From Hyphomonadaceae bacterium (GTDB taxonomy: Bacteria; Pseudomonadota; Alphaproteobacteria; Caulobacterales; Aquidulcibacteraceae), in assembly GCA_016791325.1 (NCBI GenBank), contig JAEUMU010000205.1:1-11144 (forward strand): a DNA stretch of 11,144 nt, in the 5' to 3' direction. Below the pieces are notes generated by a model. The model searched no databases. It was given only the letters and a program-made list of their open reading frames with translations, and had not been told where the DNA came from. Shown one piece after another: positions 1-6,497 of the stretch. Numbering within the stretch: position 1 is the first letter of the stretch; the number at the start of each line of letters is the position of its first letter. A program made the translations under genes and the position numbers.

Positions 1-354
1 ATCGTCAGCGCGCTTCTCTTCATAGCGCACGGGACGACAAAACTGTTCGGCTTCCCGCCGACGGAAATGTTCGCCACCCCGCCCGCGCCCATGACGCTAA
101 TGTGGTTCGCAGGCGTGCTCGAAGCATTTGGCGGCGCGCTCTTGTTGCTTGGCTTATTCACGCGCCCAGTGGCGTTCGTGCTCTCGGGCATGATGGCGGT
201 GGCGTATTGGATGGCGCACGCGCCGCAGAGCGTTTACCCGGTGCAAAATGGCGGCGATGCGGCCATCTTGTTCTGCTTCGTGTTTCTCTATATCGCCGCC
301 GCGGGGCCTGGCCCGTGGGCGCTCGACCACGCGCTGTTCCGCAAGAAGGCTTAG
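1..354 (+). CDS. DoxX family membrane protein, 5' truncated by window edge
   Basis: The frame is open from base 1 (IVSALLFIAHGTTKLFGFPP) and ends at TAG 352-354, giving 117 visible residues. The start lies outside the window; the ATG at 67 is internal because the conserved part begins before it. The HGxxKLFGFP stretch followed by a short loop and the hydrophobic segment beginning WFAGVLEAFGGALLLLGL is the usual opening of DoxX/SURF4-type small integral membrane proteins. Further hydrophobic stretches follow around visible residues 57-72 and 87-103, fitting a four-helix inner-membrane protein of about 130 residues. Family members are often tied loosely to redox or stress functions, but no specific role can be read here. 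Its last 4 bases overlap the end of the convergent lipoprotein gene. Family assignment is fairly secure, function is not. Confidence 0.8.
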   Translation: MVSALLFIAHGTTKLFGFPPTEMFATPPAPMTLMWFAGVLEAFGGALLLLGLFTRPVAFVLSGMMAVAYWMAHAPQSVYPVQNGGDAAILFCFVFLYIAAAGPGPWALDHALFRKKA

Positions 355-626
355 CTTGGGTGGCGCTCCAGGCAGCGCGTGCGCGCACGCGTCACGCGGG
401 GATCCATGAGGCCGGTTTCGCGAAAGCGTGAAAGCGCGGCGTCATATTCCTCGTAGGTAAGCGTGCGCGTGAGGTTCTCCCAGGTGCAGGTGCAGACGGC
501 GCTTTCACGCGGGCACGAGGCTTCGAACCGCGCTTTAGCCGATTCCGGATAAGCGTGCGGTTCGCGCGCGCCACAGGCTGCAAGCAGCAAGAGCGCCCCT
601 GCCAGGGCGATGAGGCCCTTTTGCAT
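351..626 (-). CDS. small cysteine-containing lipoprotein A (unknown function)
   Basis: This is a 91-residue protein with a typical lipoprotein signal: hydrophobic residues 4-17 and lipobox LAAC with Cys18 as the predicted lipidated residue. The mature part has C38, C45, C47, C85 and the motif VCTCTWE at 44-50. The same pattern (YP...F...C...VCxCxWE...C) occurs in the protein encoded at 1178-1486, so the two are related. A Shine-Dalgarno-like GGGAG lies 7 bases before the ATG at 626. The gene is the last of the minus-strand block, separated from the META gene by 93 bases with no terminator I could identify. Its TAA stop (351-353) overlaps the TAG of the convergent DoxX gene. The even number of mature cysteines (four, besides the lipidated one) suggests disulfides or metal binding in the periplasm, which is inference. 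I do not recognise a named family. Confidence 0.72.
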   Translation of the reverse strand: MQKGLIALAGALLLLAACGAREPHAYPESAKARFEASCPRESAVCTCTWENLTRTLTYEEYDAALSRFRETGLMDPRVTRARTRCLERHPS

Positions 627-719
627 GTCGCATCTCCCGAGGCGGCAAGAATTGCCGCGTTGATACAGGGAGTATGCACCAACACGGTTAAGAGAGCAGA
701 TGGCGAATTGCGTTAAAGC

Positions 720-1157
720 TTAGCGCAACGCGCGGAATGTGAGCGCCTGCCCCGCCCGATCGCGGATCACCAGCACATCCGCGCCGCGCTCGTAGCGGGC
801 CGCATTGTGAAGCACGGCCAGGAACGCCTGCTCCTGCGTCATAATCGGCTCCGCGCAGGCGCGTTCGGTGTGGCCCAGGCCGCGCACAGCGATCAGGCCA
901 GCCTCGGCCTCATAGAACCCGAAAATGGCATTGCAGCCGCTCGTGCCGGAGAGGCGGTCTTCCGCCGCGAAGGCTATCTCCGGCGCCGATGCGGGCGCAA
1001 CTGGCGCGCCATTGATCGCTTCCGCCACCCAGCGCGAGCCTGTGAGTTCGGAAATTGGCGCATCGGTGTTGGGGCTGAGACTGGCGCACGCGCCCGCAAT
1101 CAGGCCGCTCGCCATACAGGCCGCGGCGAGAGACGCGCGAGGTGTCAAACGGCGCAT
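720..1157 (-). CDS. META/HslJ-like domain envelope protein
   Basis: The protein has 145 residues. An N-terminal signal-like segment runs to about residue 24. C24 could be a lipidation site, but the -3 residue is Ala, so the lipobox is weak. From about residue 38 it follows the META-domain pattern seen in HslJ and related proteins: W43 in the opening strand (GSRWVAEAING), the GTSGCNAIFGFY block at 71-82, TERAC at 97-101, then MTQEQAFL and a C-terminal LTFRALR strand. C75 and C101 sit where this family has a conserved Cys pair, probably a disulfide. META-domain proteins are small periplasmic or lipid-anchored proteins linked to stress or antibiotic tolerance (HslJ, novobiocin), without a known enzymatic activity. 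The start is supported by AGGAG 6 bases before ATG 1157. The upstream lipoprotein gene stops 20 bases before this start, so the two are probably cotranscribed. Confidence 0.82.
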   Translation of the reverse strand: MRRLTPRASLAAACMASGLIAGACASLSPNTDAPISELTGSRWVAEAINGAPVAPASAPEIAFAAEDRLSGTSGCNAIFGFYEAEAGLIAVRGLGHTERACAEPIMTQEQAFLAVLHNAARYERGADVLVIRDRAGQALTFRALR

Positions 1158-1177
1158 GATCGGCTCCTAAAACGCGC

Positions 1178-1486
1178 TTACGGCGGAGGCGGTTCCGCGA
1201 TGTCGCCGTTTTCGGGCTGGGCGCAGGCGAGCGCGAAGCCTTCGATCTGCGCAGTCAGCGGATGCTCGGTGCGCTGGGCAGGGGAAAGGCGCTCCAGAGC
1301 TTCAAACTCAGCGCGCGGAACATTGGCTTCGATACGCTCCCAGATGCAGCCGCATACACCCGCAGCGGGACGCTGCGCCTCGCACGCCTGGGTGAAATTG
1401 TAGGCGATCTCGGGCGGGTAGCCGGTTTGGTTTTGCCCGCACGCAGCGAGCAGCAATGCGGCGGCGAAGAGAGCGCGATGCATCAT
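1178..1486 (-). CDS. small cysteine-containing lipoprotein B (paralogue-like to 351-626)
   Basis: This is a 102-residue protein with a hydrophobic signal and lipobox LAAC, lipidated Cys at 16. The mature region contains YPPEIAYNF, then C35, C45, C47, C88, with VCGCIWE at 44-50. It ends in an acidic, proline-rich tail (DIAEPPPP). Alignment by eye with the lipoprotein at 351-626 matches YP-E near residue 23-26, F31/F34, the C-x6/9-C-x-C-x-WE core and a final Cys near residue 85-88. AGGGA lies 9 bases before the ATG at 1486, which is directly followed by a second ATG codon. Only 17 bases separate it from the mcd stop, so readthrough from mcd is likely. I do not recognise a named family. An outer-membrane or periplasmic small lipoprotein is the safest call. 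Confidence 0.75.
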   Translation of the reverse strand: MMHRALFAAALLLAACGQNQTGYPPEIAYNFTQACEAQRPAAGVCGCIWERIEANVPRAEFEALERLSPAQRTEHPLTAQIEGFALACAQPENGDIAEPPPP

Positions 1487-1503
1487 GGGGCTTATCCCTG
1501 ACG

Positions 1504-3108
1504 CTAATGGCGGCCTTCTTCAAGCAACCTTCGACCGATAACTTGCGCCTGAATTTCGCCCGCTCCCTCAAAAATGTTGAGGATGCGCGCATCGCACAGA
1601 ACGCGGCTGATCGGATATTCCAACGCAAAACCGTTGCCGCCGTGAATCTGCAACGCGTTATCAGCAGCGCCCCACGCTACGCGCGCAGCCAGCAGCTTGG
1701 CCATACCGGCCTCAAGGTCGCAGCGTTTGCCGCTATCCTTGCGGCGGGCGGCGAAATAGGTGATCTGCCGCGCCGCCATCAATTCGGCGGCGATCATCAC
1801 CAGCTTGTTGGACACGCGCGGGAAGCTAAAAATTTCGGCGCCGAACTGCTTGCGCTCCAGCGCGTAGGAAAGGCCGAGCTCAAGCGCACACTGCGCCACG
1901 CCCACGGCGCGCGCTGCGGTTTGAATACGCGCGCTTTCAAACGTAGCCATCAGCTGCTTGAAGCCCTGGCCTTCGGCGCCGCCTAGCAGATTGGCGCCTT
2001 TGACGCGGAAACCATCGAAGCCGATCTCGTATTCCTTCATGCCGCGATAGCCCAACACCTCGATCTCGCCGCCGGACATGCCTGCGGCGGGAAACGGATT
2101 GCTGTCATCGCCACGCGGCTTTTCGGCCAACAGCATGGAAAGGCCGCGATGATCGCTTGAGTTGGGATCGGTGCGCACCAGCAGCGTCATGACATCGGCG
2201 CGCGCGGCGTGCGTGATCCAGGTTTTTGCGCCGGTGACAACGTAGTCATCGCCTTCCTTCGCGGCGCGTGTGCGCAGTGAGCCGAGATCGGAGCCCGTGT
2301 TCGGCTCGGTGAACACGGCTGTTGGCAGAATTTCGGCGCTGGCGATCTTGGGCAGCCAATAGGCCTTCTGCGCTGCCGTGCCGCCGGTGAGGATCAATTC
2401 AGCGGCGATTTCGGAGCGCGTGCCCAGCGATCCCACACCGATATAGCCGCGCGAAAGCTCTTCAGAGACGACGCACATCGCCGTCTTGCCCAGACCCGCG
2501 CCGCCAAACTCTTCGGGAATGGTGAGGCCGAACACGCCGAGCTCGCCCATATGCTGGAGGATTTCGAGCGGGATCAGCTCATCCTTCAAATGCCATTCAT
2601 GCGCATGGGGCGCGACCTCGGCGTCGGCGAACTTGCGGAACTGATCGCGGATCAGCTCGAAATCTTCATCGAGGCCAGTGTGCTCCAAGGTGGCGCGGCC
2701 GCGCCCTTCGCGCAGCAGATGGGCAAGGCGCGTCTTCTCTTCCTGTGTGACGGCGATGGCCGCATTCGGCGCGGGCACGCCGAAATCGGCTGGGCGGATC
2801 ATCTCCACCTGCGTCATCGGCAGGCCGCCAGCGAGCTGAGCGGCGTATTCGCTGGCGAGCAGCTTGGCGAGCAGATGCTCGACCTCGCCGAATGTGCCGG
2901 CCTGGCTCTGCGCGCGCGCCCAATCGCGCACCTCGCGCAGCGTTTCGGCGTAAGTCGCCACCCAGGCCAAGCCGTGGACGATGTGCTGCTCGCGATCGAG
3001 CGCGGCGCGGTCGGCGCCGGTGCGCTCCCGCACTGCCGCGCGCGCGGCTTGGGCATAGGTGGCGGCGTCGGCGGCGACGGCGTCCAGACTGGCCAGTAGA
3101 TCGTTCAT
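1504..3108 (-). CDS. mcd: (2S)-methylsuccinyl-CoA dehydrogenase, EMC pathway
   Basis: An FAD-dependent acyl-CoA dehydrogenase expected to oxidise (2S)-methylsuccinyl-CoA to mesaconyl-CoA. The protein is 534 residues, far longer than ordinary acyl-CoA dehydrogenases (about 380). The extra 145 or so N-terminal residues are typical of Mcd. The dehydrogenase part starts near residue 148 (DEDFELIRDQF), has the FAD-contacting TEPNTGSD block at about 267-274, and a perfect match to the second family signature at Q487-R502 (QIHGGNGF...SR). E514 in IFEGAGEIQ sits at the position of the catalytic base of medium-chain dehydrogenases. ATG 3108 is chosen because GGGGAG lies 4 bases before it; the frame is open further upstream but carries no SD and no family-like sequence. 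Linkage to ccr and ecm supports Mcd over a generic dehydrogenase. A palindrome at 3145-3160 lies just upstream. The lipoprotein gene at 1486 follows 17 bases later. Confidence 0.9.
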   Translation of the reverse strand: MNDLLASLDAVAADAATYAQAARAAVRERTGADRAALDREQHIVHGLAWVATYAETLREVRDWARAQSQAGTFGEVEHLLAKLLASEYAAQLAGGLPMTQVEMIRPADFGVPAPNAAIAVTQEEKTRLAHLLREGRGRATLEHTGLDEDFELIRDQFRKFADAEVAPHAHEWHLKDELIPLEILQHMGELGVFGLTIPEEFGGAGLGKTAMCVVSEELSRGYIGVGSLGTRSEIAAELILTGGTAAQKAYWLPKIASAEILPTAVFTEPNTGSDLGSLRTRAAKEGDDYVVTGAKTWITHAARADVMTLLVRTDPNSSDHRGLSMLLAEKPRGDDSNPFPAAGMSGGEIEVLGYRGMKEYEIGFDGFRVKGANLLGGAEGQGFKQLMATFESARIQTAARAVGVAQCALELGLSYALERKQFGAEIFSFPRVSNKLVMIAAELMAARQITYFAARRKDSGKRCDLEAGMAKLLAARVAWGAADNALQIHGGNGFALEYPISRVLCDARILNIFEGAGEIQAQVIGRRLLEEGRH

Positions 3109-3112
3109 GGTT

Positions 3113-3127
3113 CTCCCCGCATGCGGG
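3113..3127 (-). promoter_or_regulatory. mcd ribosome-binding site inside a short palindrome
   Basis: On the minus strand GGGGAG (3118-3113) precedes ATG 3108 by 4 bases and fixes the mcd start. Four of its G residues belong to the perfect 12-bp palindrome CCCGCATGCGGG at 3116-3127. In mRNA this could fold as a 4-bp CCCG/CGGG stem with a CATG loop that partly covers the SD. The stem is short, so a regulatory effect is only a possibility. Confidence 0.45.
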
Positions 3128-3144
3128 CCCAACTTACAGCGGGG

Positions 3145-3160
3145 TTTCGCACTTGCGAAA
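3145..3160. promoter_or_regulatory. candidate operator upstream of mcd: TTTCGCA-CT-TGCGAAA
   Basis: A perfect inverted repeat with 7-bp arms and a 2-base centre, the closer end 36 bases from the mcd ATG and inside the 102-base gap after the Rieske gene. There is no T-run on the mcd-sense side, and it lies directly before a gene, so an operator is more likely than a terminator. The TTGCGAAA half loosely recalls the TTTGCAAA-type sites of ScfR/RamB regulators of short-chain acyl-CoA metabolism, but it is not an exact match. That link is from memory and is inference. Confidence 0.45.
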
Positions 3161-3210
3161 GAGAGACAATCGTCGCGCCGGCCGGAGCCGGCCATATCCC
3201 GCCCGGCTGG

Positions 3211-4269
3211 TCAGCTCATCCAGCGCAGCGTGGTGGGCTCGATCGGGTTGGCGAAATCGCGCCCTTCCTCGCGGCTTTTTGCCCATTCGCGCTTGAGCTT
3301 GAGGTACCATTTGGCCTGGACGTCGATATCATCGATCCAGAGCATGGCGGGGCTGTAGCGCAGGCCGCTATTCTGCAGATCCACCATGCGCCCGTCTTGA
3401 TCGAGAAACTCCCGGCCCGCCGGGATCAGGATCGGCTTTATCACATCGAGGAGCGGGGCGTTCTTCCAATACGTAACTTGCGTAATGCGGGTGGAGTTTT
3501 CGTTTTCCGGCGTGAGGCAGGTCAGCGTGAACAGGCGCGCCTGCGGGTTCTCCACCACCTCCCAGCGGAAGCCGGGAAGCATGAAGGAAATCTCGGTCGT
3601 CACCTGGCCCCCGAACAGCATGCGATAAGCCAGCGAATTGCCCGAAGGCGCATGCCGTTCGATGGCCCAGCCGCGCTCGCGCGGGACAAAGCGCTTTTCC
3701 TTGAGCTTCTTGCCGGCGCTGGGCGGGCGCCACCACCATTGATTATGCACGTACGGCACGTGGGCGGGGTCCATCAGACCCACGACTGCATTGTCCATGG
3801 TGGCGGCGAAGATGCGGTCGATAACGAATTTGGGTTCGCTGAAATCGCCCAGGCCGAAATCCGGGGGCGGCGGCGGCTCTCCTGCGAAGCGCGGATCGGC
3901 GGCGACGAACACCAGCACCACGCCGTTAGCCTCATGCGTGGGGAAATGGCGCACGCGAATGCGGCTGGCTTCGTAAGGCTGGCCTTCAACCAGCGACGGA
4001 ATTTGCCGGCACACGCCATCGGCCGTGCCGAAGCGCCAGCCATGATACGGGCACTCCACCGTTTGCACGCCATTGGTCGGCGCGATGCGGCCCGCCGAGA
4101 GCGGCACGGCGCGGTGGGGGCAAATATCGCGCAGCGCGAAGGCGCGCCCTTCCCCATCGCGCCCCAACAGCACGGGCTCGCCCAGGATTTCGCGGCGGAA
4201 CATACCCCCGCGCTTAAGCTCCCGCGAGGTGGCGGCGAAATACCAGAGATCGCGCAGAAGATCGCTCAT
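3211..4269 (-). CDS. Rieske non-heme iron oxygenase, alpha-subunit type
   Basis: The protein has 352 residues. The N-terminal Rieske [2Fe-2S] domain is complete: C50-P-H52 and C73-PY-H76-GWRF supply the four cluster ligands. The C-terminal catalytic domain shows N160 and DPAHVPYVH at 167-175, where H170 and H175 are the expected mononuclear iron ligands. D292 in LDQDGRMV is the likely third ligand. Such enzymes oxidise or dealkylate organic substrates using electrons from a separate reductase or ferredoxin. No reductase gene is in the window, and the substrate cannot be read from sequence. It is not a bc1-type Rieske protein because it has the catalytic iron domain and no membrane anchor. ATG 4269 is chosen because it overlaps the preceding gene's TGA as ATGA and gives the expected LWYFAATS start. 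No clear SD is present, which fits translational coupling. Confidence 0.88.
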   Translation of the reverse strand: MSDLLRDLWYFAATSRELKRGGMFRREILGEPVLLGRDGEGRAFALRDICPHRAVPLSAGRIAPTNGVQTVECPYHGWRFGTADGVCRQIPSLVEGQPYEASRIRVRHFPTHEANGVVLVFVAADPRFAGEPPPPPDFGLGDFSEPKFVIDRIFAATMDNAVVGLMDPAHVPYVHNQWWWRPPSAGKKLKEKRFVPRERGWAIERHAPSGNSLAYRMLFGGQVTTEISFMLPGFRWEVVENPQARLFTLTCLTPENENSTRITQVTYWKNAPLLDVIKPILIPAGREFLDQDGRMVDLQNSGLRYSPAMLWIDDIDVQAKWYLKLKREWAKSREEGRDFANPIEPTTLRWMS

Positions 4270-4496
4270 GAGTGCTGTGCGAAATACATGATCATCGGCA
4301 GGCCCACAAAGCCCGCCGCCGCCGATGCGACGATGCCGCACAGGCAAAGCAAGGCAAGCCCGGCCCGGCGCAAGCGCACGGCGCTAGGGCGCGCGCGGTT
4401 CAGCGCCCCGCCCAGAAACAAGATCAGCCCAAAAGAACAGGCGATAATCCCCGCCAGCGCCAGCAGATAAAGCGCGGTCTGGGCCAGCAGAATCAC
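4266..4496 (-). CDS. small two-helix membrane protein (unknown)
   Basis: A 76-residue protein starting at GTG 4496 (GTG ATT). It has two hydrophobic segments, about residues 3-30 and 45-71, separated by an Arg-rich loop (NRARPSAVRLRR) that should face the cytoplasm, so both termini are predicted periplasmic. The GTG overlaps the TGA of the chagasin-like gene by 4 bases (4493-4496) and its own TGA overlaps the Rieske ATG by 4 bases (4266-4269). Sandwiched coupling on both sides is good evidence that this small frame is real. I do not recognise a family. A membrane anchor or partner for a neighbour is a possible but unproven role. Confidence 0.7.
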   Translation of the reverse strand: MILLAQTALYLLALAGIIACSFGLILFLGGALNRARPSAVRLRRAGLALLCLCGIVASAAAGFVGLPMIMYFAQHS

Positions 4497-4945
4497 TGCG
4501 CCACGATAGTGACGCGGAACGTGGCGGCTGGCGGTTCGCTGCTTTCCCAGGGGCGGCGCTGTTCAATCACCAGTTCGCCTTCGCCGGGCGCGGTAGCGGC
4601 GAACATCAACACTTCCCAATGGTTGCCGCCGACAAAGCCGGGCTGGGATTGCTCGGGCGTGGTGTTTCCCCCCGCTTCCCCGGCGCGCGTGAGGAAGGCC
4701 GGCGCTTGTGCAGGCGTCCAGACATAGCCGGCGGTCGGCACGCCGACGAGTTCGACCGCGAAGCGCTGGTTGACGCCCACTTGGATACGCTGACCGGCCT
4801 GATCGGCAGTGATGCGGATGGCGACATCCTGCGGCGTAGGCGCGGGCACGCCTTGTTGCATGGGCGGAGCTTCCTGCTTCGTTTCCGGCTGAGCGCAGGC
4901 CGCCAGCAGAACGGCGCCGGCTCCCAACACGACCATACGCATCAT
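4493..4945 (-). CDS. chagasin-like (protease inhibitor I42 family) lipoprotein
   Basis: A 150-residue lipoprotein: signal at 1-16, lipobox LAAC with Cys17, then a Pro/Gln-rich linker to about residue 40. The remaining 110 residues match the chagasin fold landmarks. VGVPTAGYVW at 67-76 corresponds to the NPTTGY.W loop, GGNHW at 106-110 to the second loop, and RRPWE at 130-134 to the RPW loop. These three loops plug the active site of papain-type (C1) cysteine proteases in characterised members. The first loop is altered (VPTAGY instead of NPTTGY), so inhibitory strength is uncertain. ATG 4945 overlaps the TGA of the M20 enzyme gene and its TGA overlaps the next GTG. The neighbouring M20 enzyme is a metallo-enzyme, so it is not an obvious target. 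An exported guard against cysteine proteases is the simplest reading. Confidence 0.82.
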   Translation of the reverse strand: MMRMVVLGAGAVLLAACAQPETKQEAPPMQQGVPAPTPQDVAIRITADQAGQRIQVGVNQRFAVELVGVPTAGYVWTPAQAPAFLTRAGEAGGNTTPEQSQPGFVGGNHWEVLMFAATAPGEGELVIEQRRPWESSEPPAATFRVTIVAQ

Positions 4946-6420
4946 TGCATCGCTCCCGCTTGCATGAGGCCGATATAGAACCGGATCATACGATCGAAAT
5001 TTTCCACTGAGATATGCTCATTGTTGCCGTGCGCAAGCTCAAGATCGGCGGCCGTGAACAGCAGCGGCTGGTAGCGGTAAACATCCTGGGCGACGCCGTC
5101 GTAATGTCGGGAATCTGTTCCCGCGAGCACCAAAGCCGGCGCCACCGGCGCGTCCGGCAGCAGCTGGTGGGACAAGGACGCGATCAGCGCGTAGCTCGAT
5201 GACGTGGTCGAGGACATTTCGGTCGCGGCGCGCGCGGGGCCCTCCCACTCCACGGTGACGCCCTCAAGATCAGCGACGCGTGCGCGCGCTTGCGCCAGCA
5301 ATGCGTCTGGCGTGTCGCGGGGGTGGATGCGGAAGTTGATCATCGCCGTCGCTTCCGCCGGCAGCACGTTGGCGCGCACGCCTCCGTTGATCATGGTTGG
5401 CGCGATCGTGGTGCCCAACAGTGCGCGTGCGGGAGGATTATCGGCCATCCGGGCGCGCAGCAGCGGGCCAAACAGCCATTCATTGGCGACCGCCATGCGC
5501 GTGGTGAAATCAAGCTGCGGCGCCAGCGCCCGCATCATGCCCAGGGCGGGGCCGCCTTCCAGCCGCTGCTCGATCGGCATGGCGTGAATCCGATCCACCG
5601 CCTCGGCCACCGCCGAGACTGCGGTTTCCCGATGCGGCATGGATGAATGGCCCGGCTGGCCAGCCGCGTGCACGCGCATTGTGGCGAAGCCCCGCTCGGA
5701 AACGCCGATCATCGCCGCCGGCCCGCCGGTGAGCGGGTGATCGTCCAGCGCAGCCATGCCTTCATCGAGCACGAACCACGCGCGCACGCCGCGCTGCGCC
5801 AACACACGCGCCATCTGCGCCGCGCCGTCCTCGCCGCCAATTTCTTCATCGTGGCCAAACGCGAAAATGATGGTGCGCACAGGCTGACGGCCTTGCGCGG
5901 CGAGAAACTCAGCCGCTTCCAGCAGCGCCACCAACGATCCTTTGTCGTCAATGGCGCCGCGCCCCCACACAGCGCCATCCTGCACATCGCCGCCGAACGG
6001 ATCGAGGCGCCACGCCTCGCGCGTTTCAGCCGCCACCGGCACCACATCCTGGTGCGCCAACAGCACGATGGGCGGCTGCGCGGGATCGCTGCCGGCCCAG
6101 GTGTAGAGCAGCGACAACTCACCCACGATCTCGCGCCGCGCGGCCGCATGGAAAGCGGGATAAGTTTGCTGAAGCCAGGCGTGGAATTGCGTGAAAGGCG
6201 CGCGGTCGTCGCTCGGCGCAACGAGCGAAACCGTGCGAAAGCGGATGGCTTCGCCCAGGCGCGCGGCGGCGGCGTTGGCGTCGATGGCGTAGTCTGAGGT
6301 GTCGGGAATGGCCGCTTCCGCCGCTGGCGGCGGAGCGGTGAACGAGATCGTGCGATAGCCCACAAAGCCCGCCACCGCGAGCACAAGCACCGCCAGCCCT
6401 GCCAGAATAAGCCGCACCAT
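4942..6420 (-). CDS. M20 family metallohydrolase, PM20D1/carboxypeptidase S-like, membrane-anchored
   Basis: A 492-residue protein with one N-terminal hydrophobic helix (about residues 4-21) acting as signal anchor; the catalytic part is probably periplasmic. Zinc-site motifs are intact: LLAHQDVVPV (H123, D125), GRGAIDDKGS (D158), GHDEEIGG (E192, E193), VLDEG (D219), GHSSMPH in the lid domain (H258), and HGNNEHIS near the C-terminus (H464). The order and wording of NEWLFGPLLRARM, NFRIHP and GTDSRHY closely follow the PM20D1 branch, whose mammalian member makes and cleaves N-fatty-acyl amino acids. Carboxypeptidase S-type dipeptide hydrolysis is the alternative. ATG 6420 is preferred over an in-frame TTG at 6453 because the TTG has no SD and would add a basic, glycine-rich leader before the helix. 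The stop overlaps the next gene by 4 bases. Confidence 0.9.
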   Translation of the reverse strand: MVRLILAGLAVLVLAVAGFVGYRTISFTAPPPAAEAAIPDTSDYAIDANAAAARLGEAIRFRTVSLVAPSDDRAPFTQFHAWLQQTYPAFHAAARREIVGELSLLYTWAGSDPAQPPIVLLAHQDVVPVAAETREAWRLDPFGGDVQDGAVWGRGAIDDKGSLVALLEAAEFLAAQGRQPVRTIIFAFGHDEEIGGEDGAAQMARVLAQRGVRAWFVLDEGMAALDDHPLTGGPAAMIGVSERGFATMRVHAAGQPGHSSMPHRETAVSAVAEAVDRIHAMPIEQRLEGGPALGMMRALAPQLDFTTRMAVANEWLFGPLLRARMADNPPARALLGTTIAPTMINGGVRANVLPAEATAMINFRIHPRDTPDALLAQARARVADLEGVTVEWEGPARAATEMSSTTSSSYALIASLSHQLLPDAPVAPALVLAGTDSRHYDGVAQDVYRYQPLLFTAADLELAHGNNEHISVENFDRMIRFYIGLMQAGAMQ

Positions 6421-6497
6421 ACGCCCGCCCCCGGATTTTCTTTTGTGGCGCAATTAAGCGCCGTTCACGGCGGGAAGGTCAATCACGCGCCGCTGCG

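Noticed and set aside
3180..3193. GGCCGG-AG-CCGGCC inverted repeat after the Rieske stop, considered as a terminator
   Set aside because: The loop is only 2 bases, there is no T-run on the minus strand, and GC-only repeats of this size are common by chance in such DNA.
3211..4269. Rieske protein of the cytochrome bc1 complex
   Set aside because: No N-terminal membrane anchor, and a complete mononuclear iron domain follows the Rieske cluster.
3121..4470. Long plus-strand open frame (449 codons) opposite the Rieske gene
   Set aside because: Its translation has no family motifs and is rich in His, Arg and Ala as expected for the antisense of a GC-rich gene, while the minus strand has full Rieske and iron-ligand motifs.
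5647..6297. Plus-strand open frames opposite the M20 gene
   Set aside because: Low-complexity His/Arg-rich translations with no recognisable domain; the minus strand holds all M20 metal ligands.
6421..6453. TTG start at 6453 for the M20 enzyme
   Set aside because: No SD, and it would place a basic Gly-rich leader before the signal anchor; ATG 6420 begins directly at the hydrophobic helix.
6447..6462. GGCGC-AATTAA-GCGCC hairpin between the racemase-like gene and the M20 gene, considered as a terminator
   Set aside because: The stem is only 5 bp. On the minus strand it is followed by an A-rich, not T-rich, tract; the T-run lies on the wrong side for plus-strand termination.
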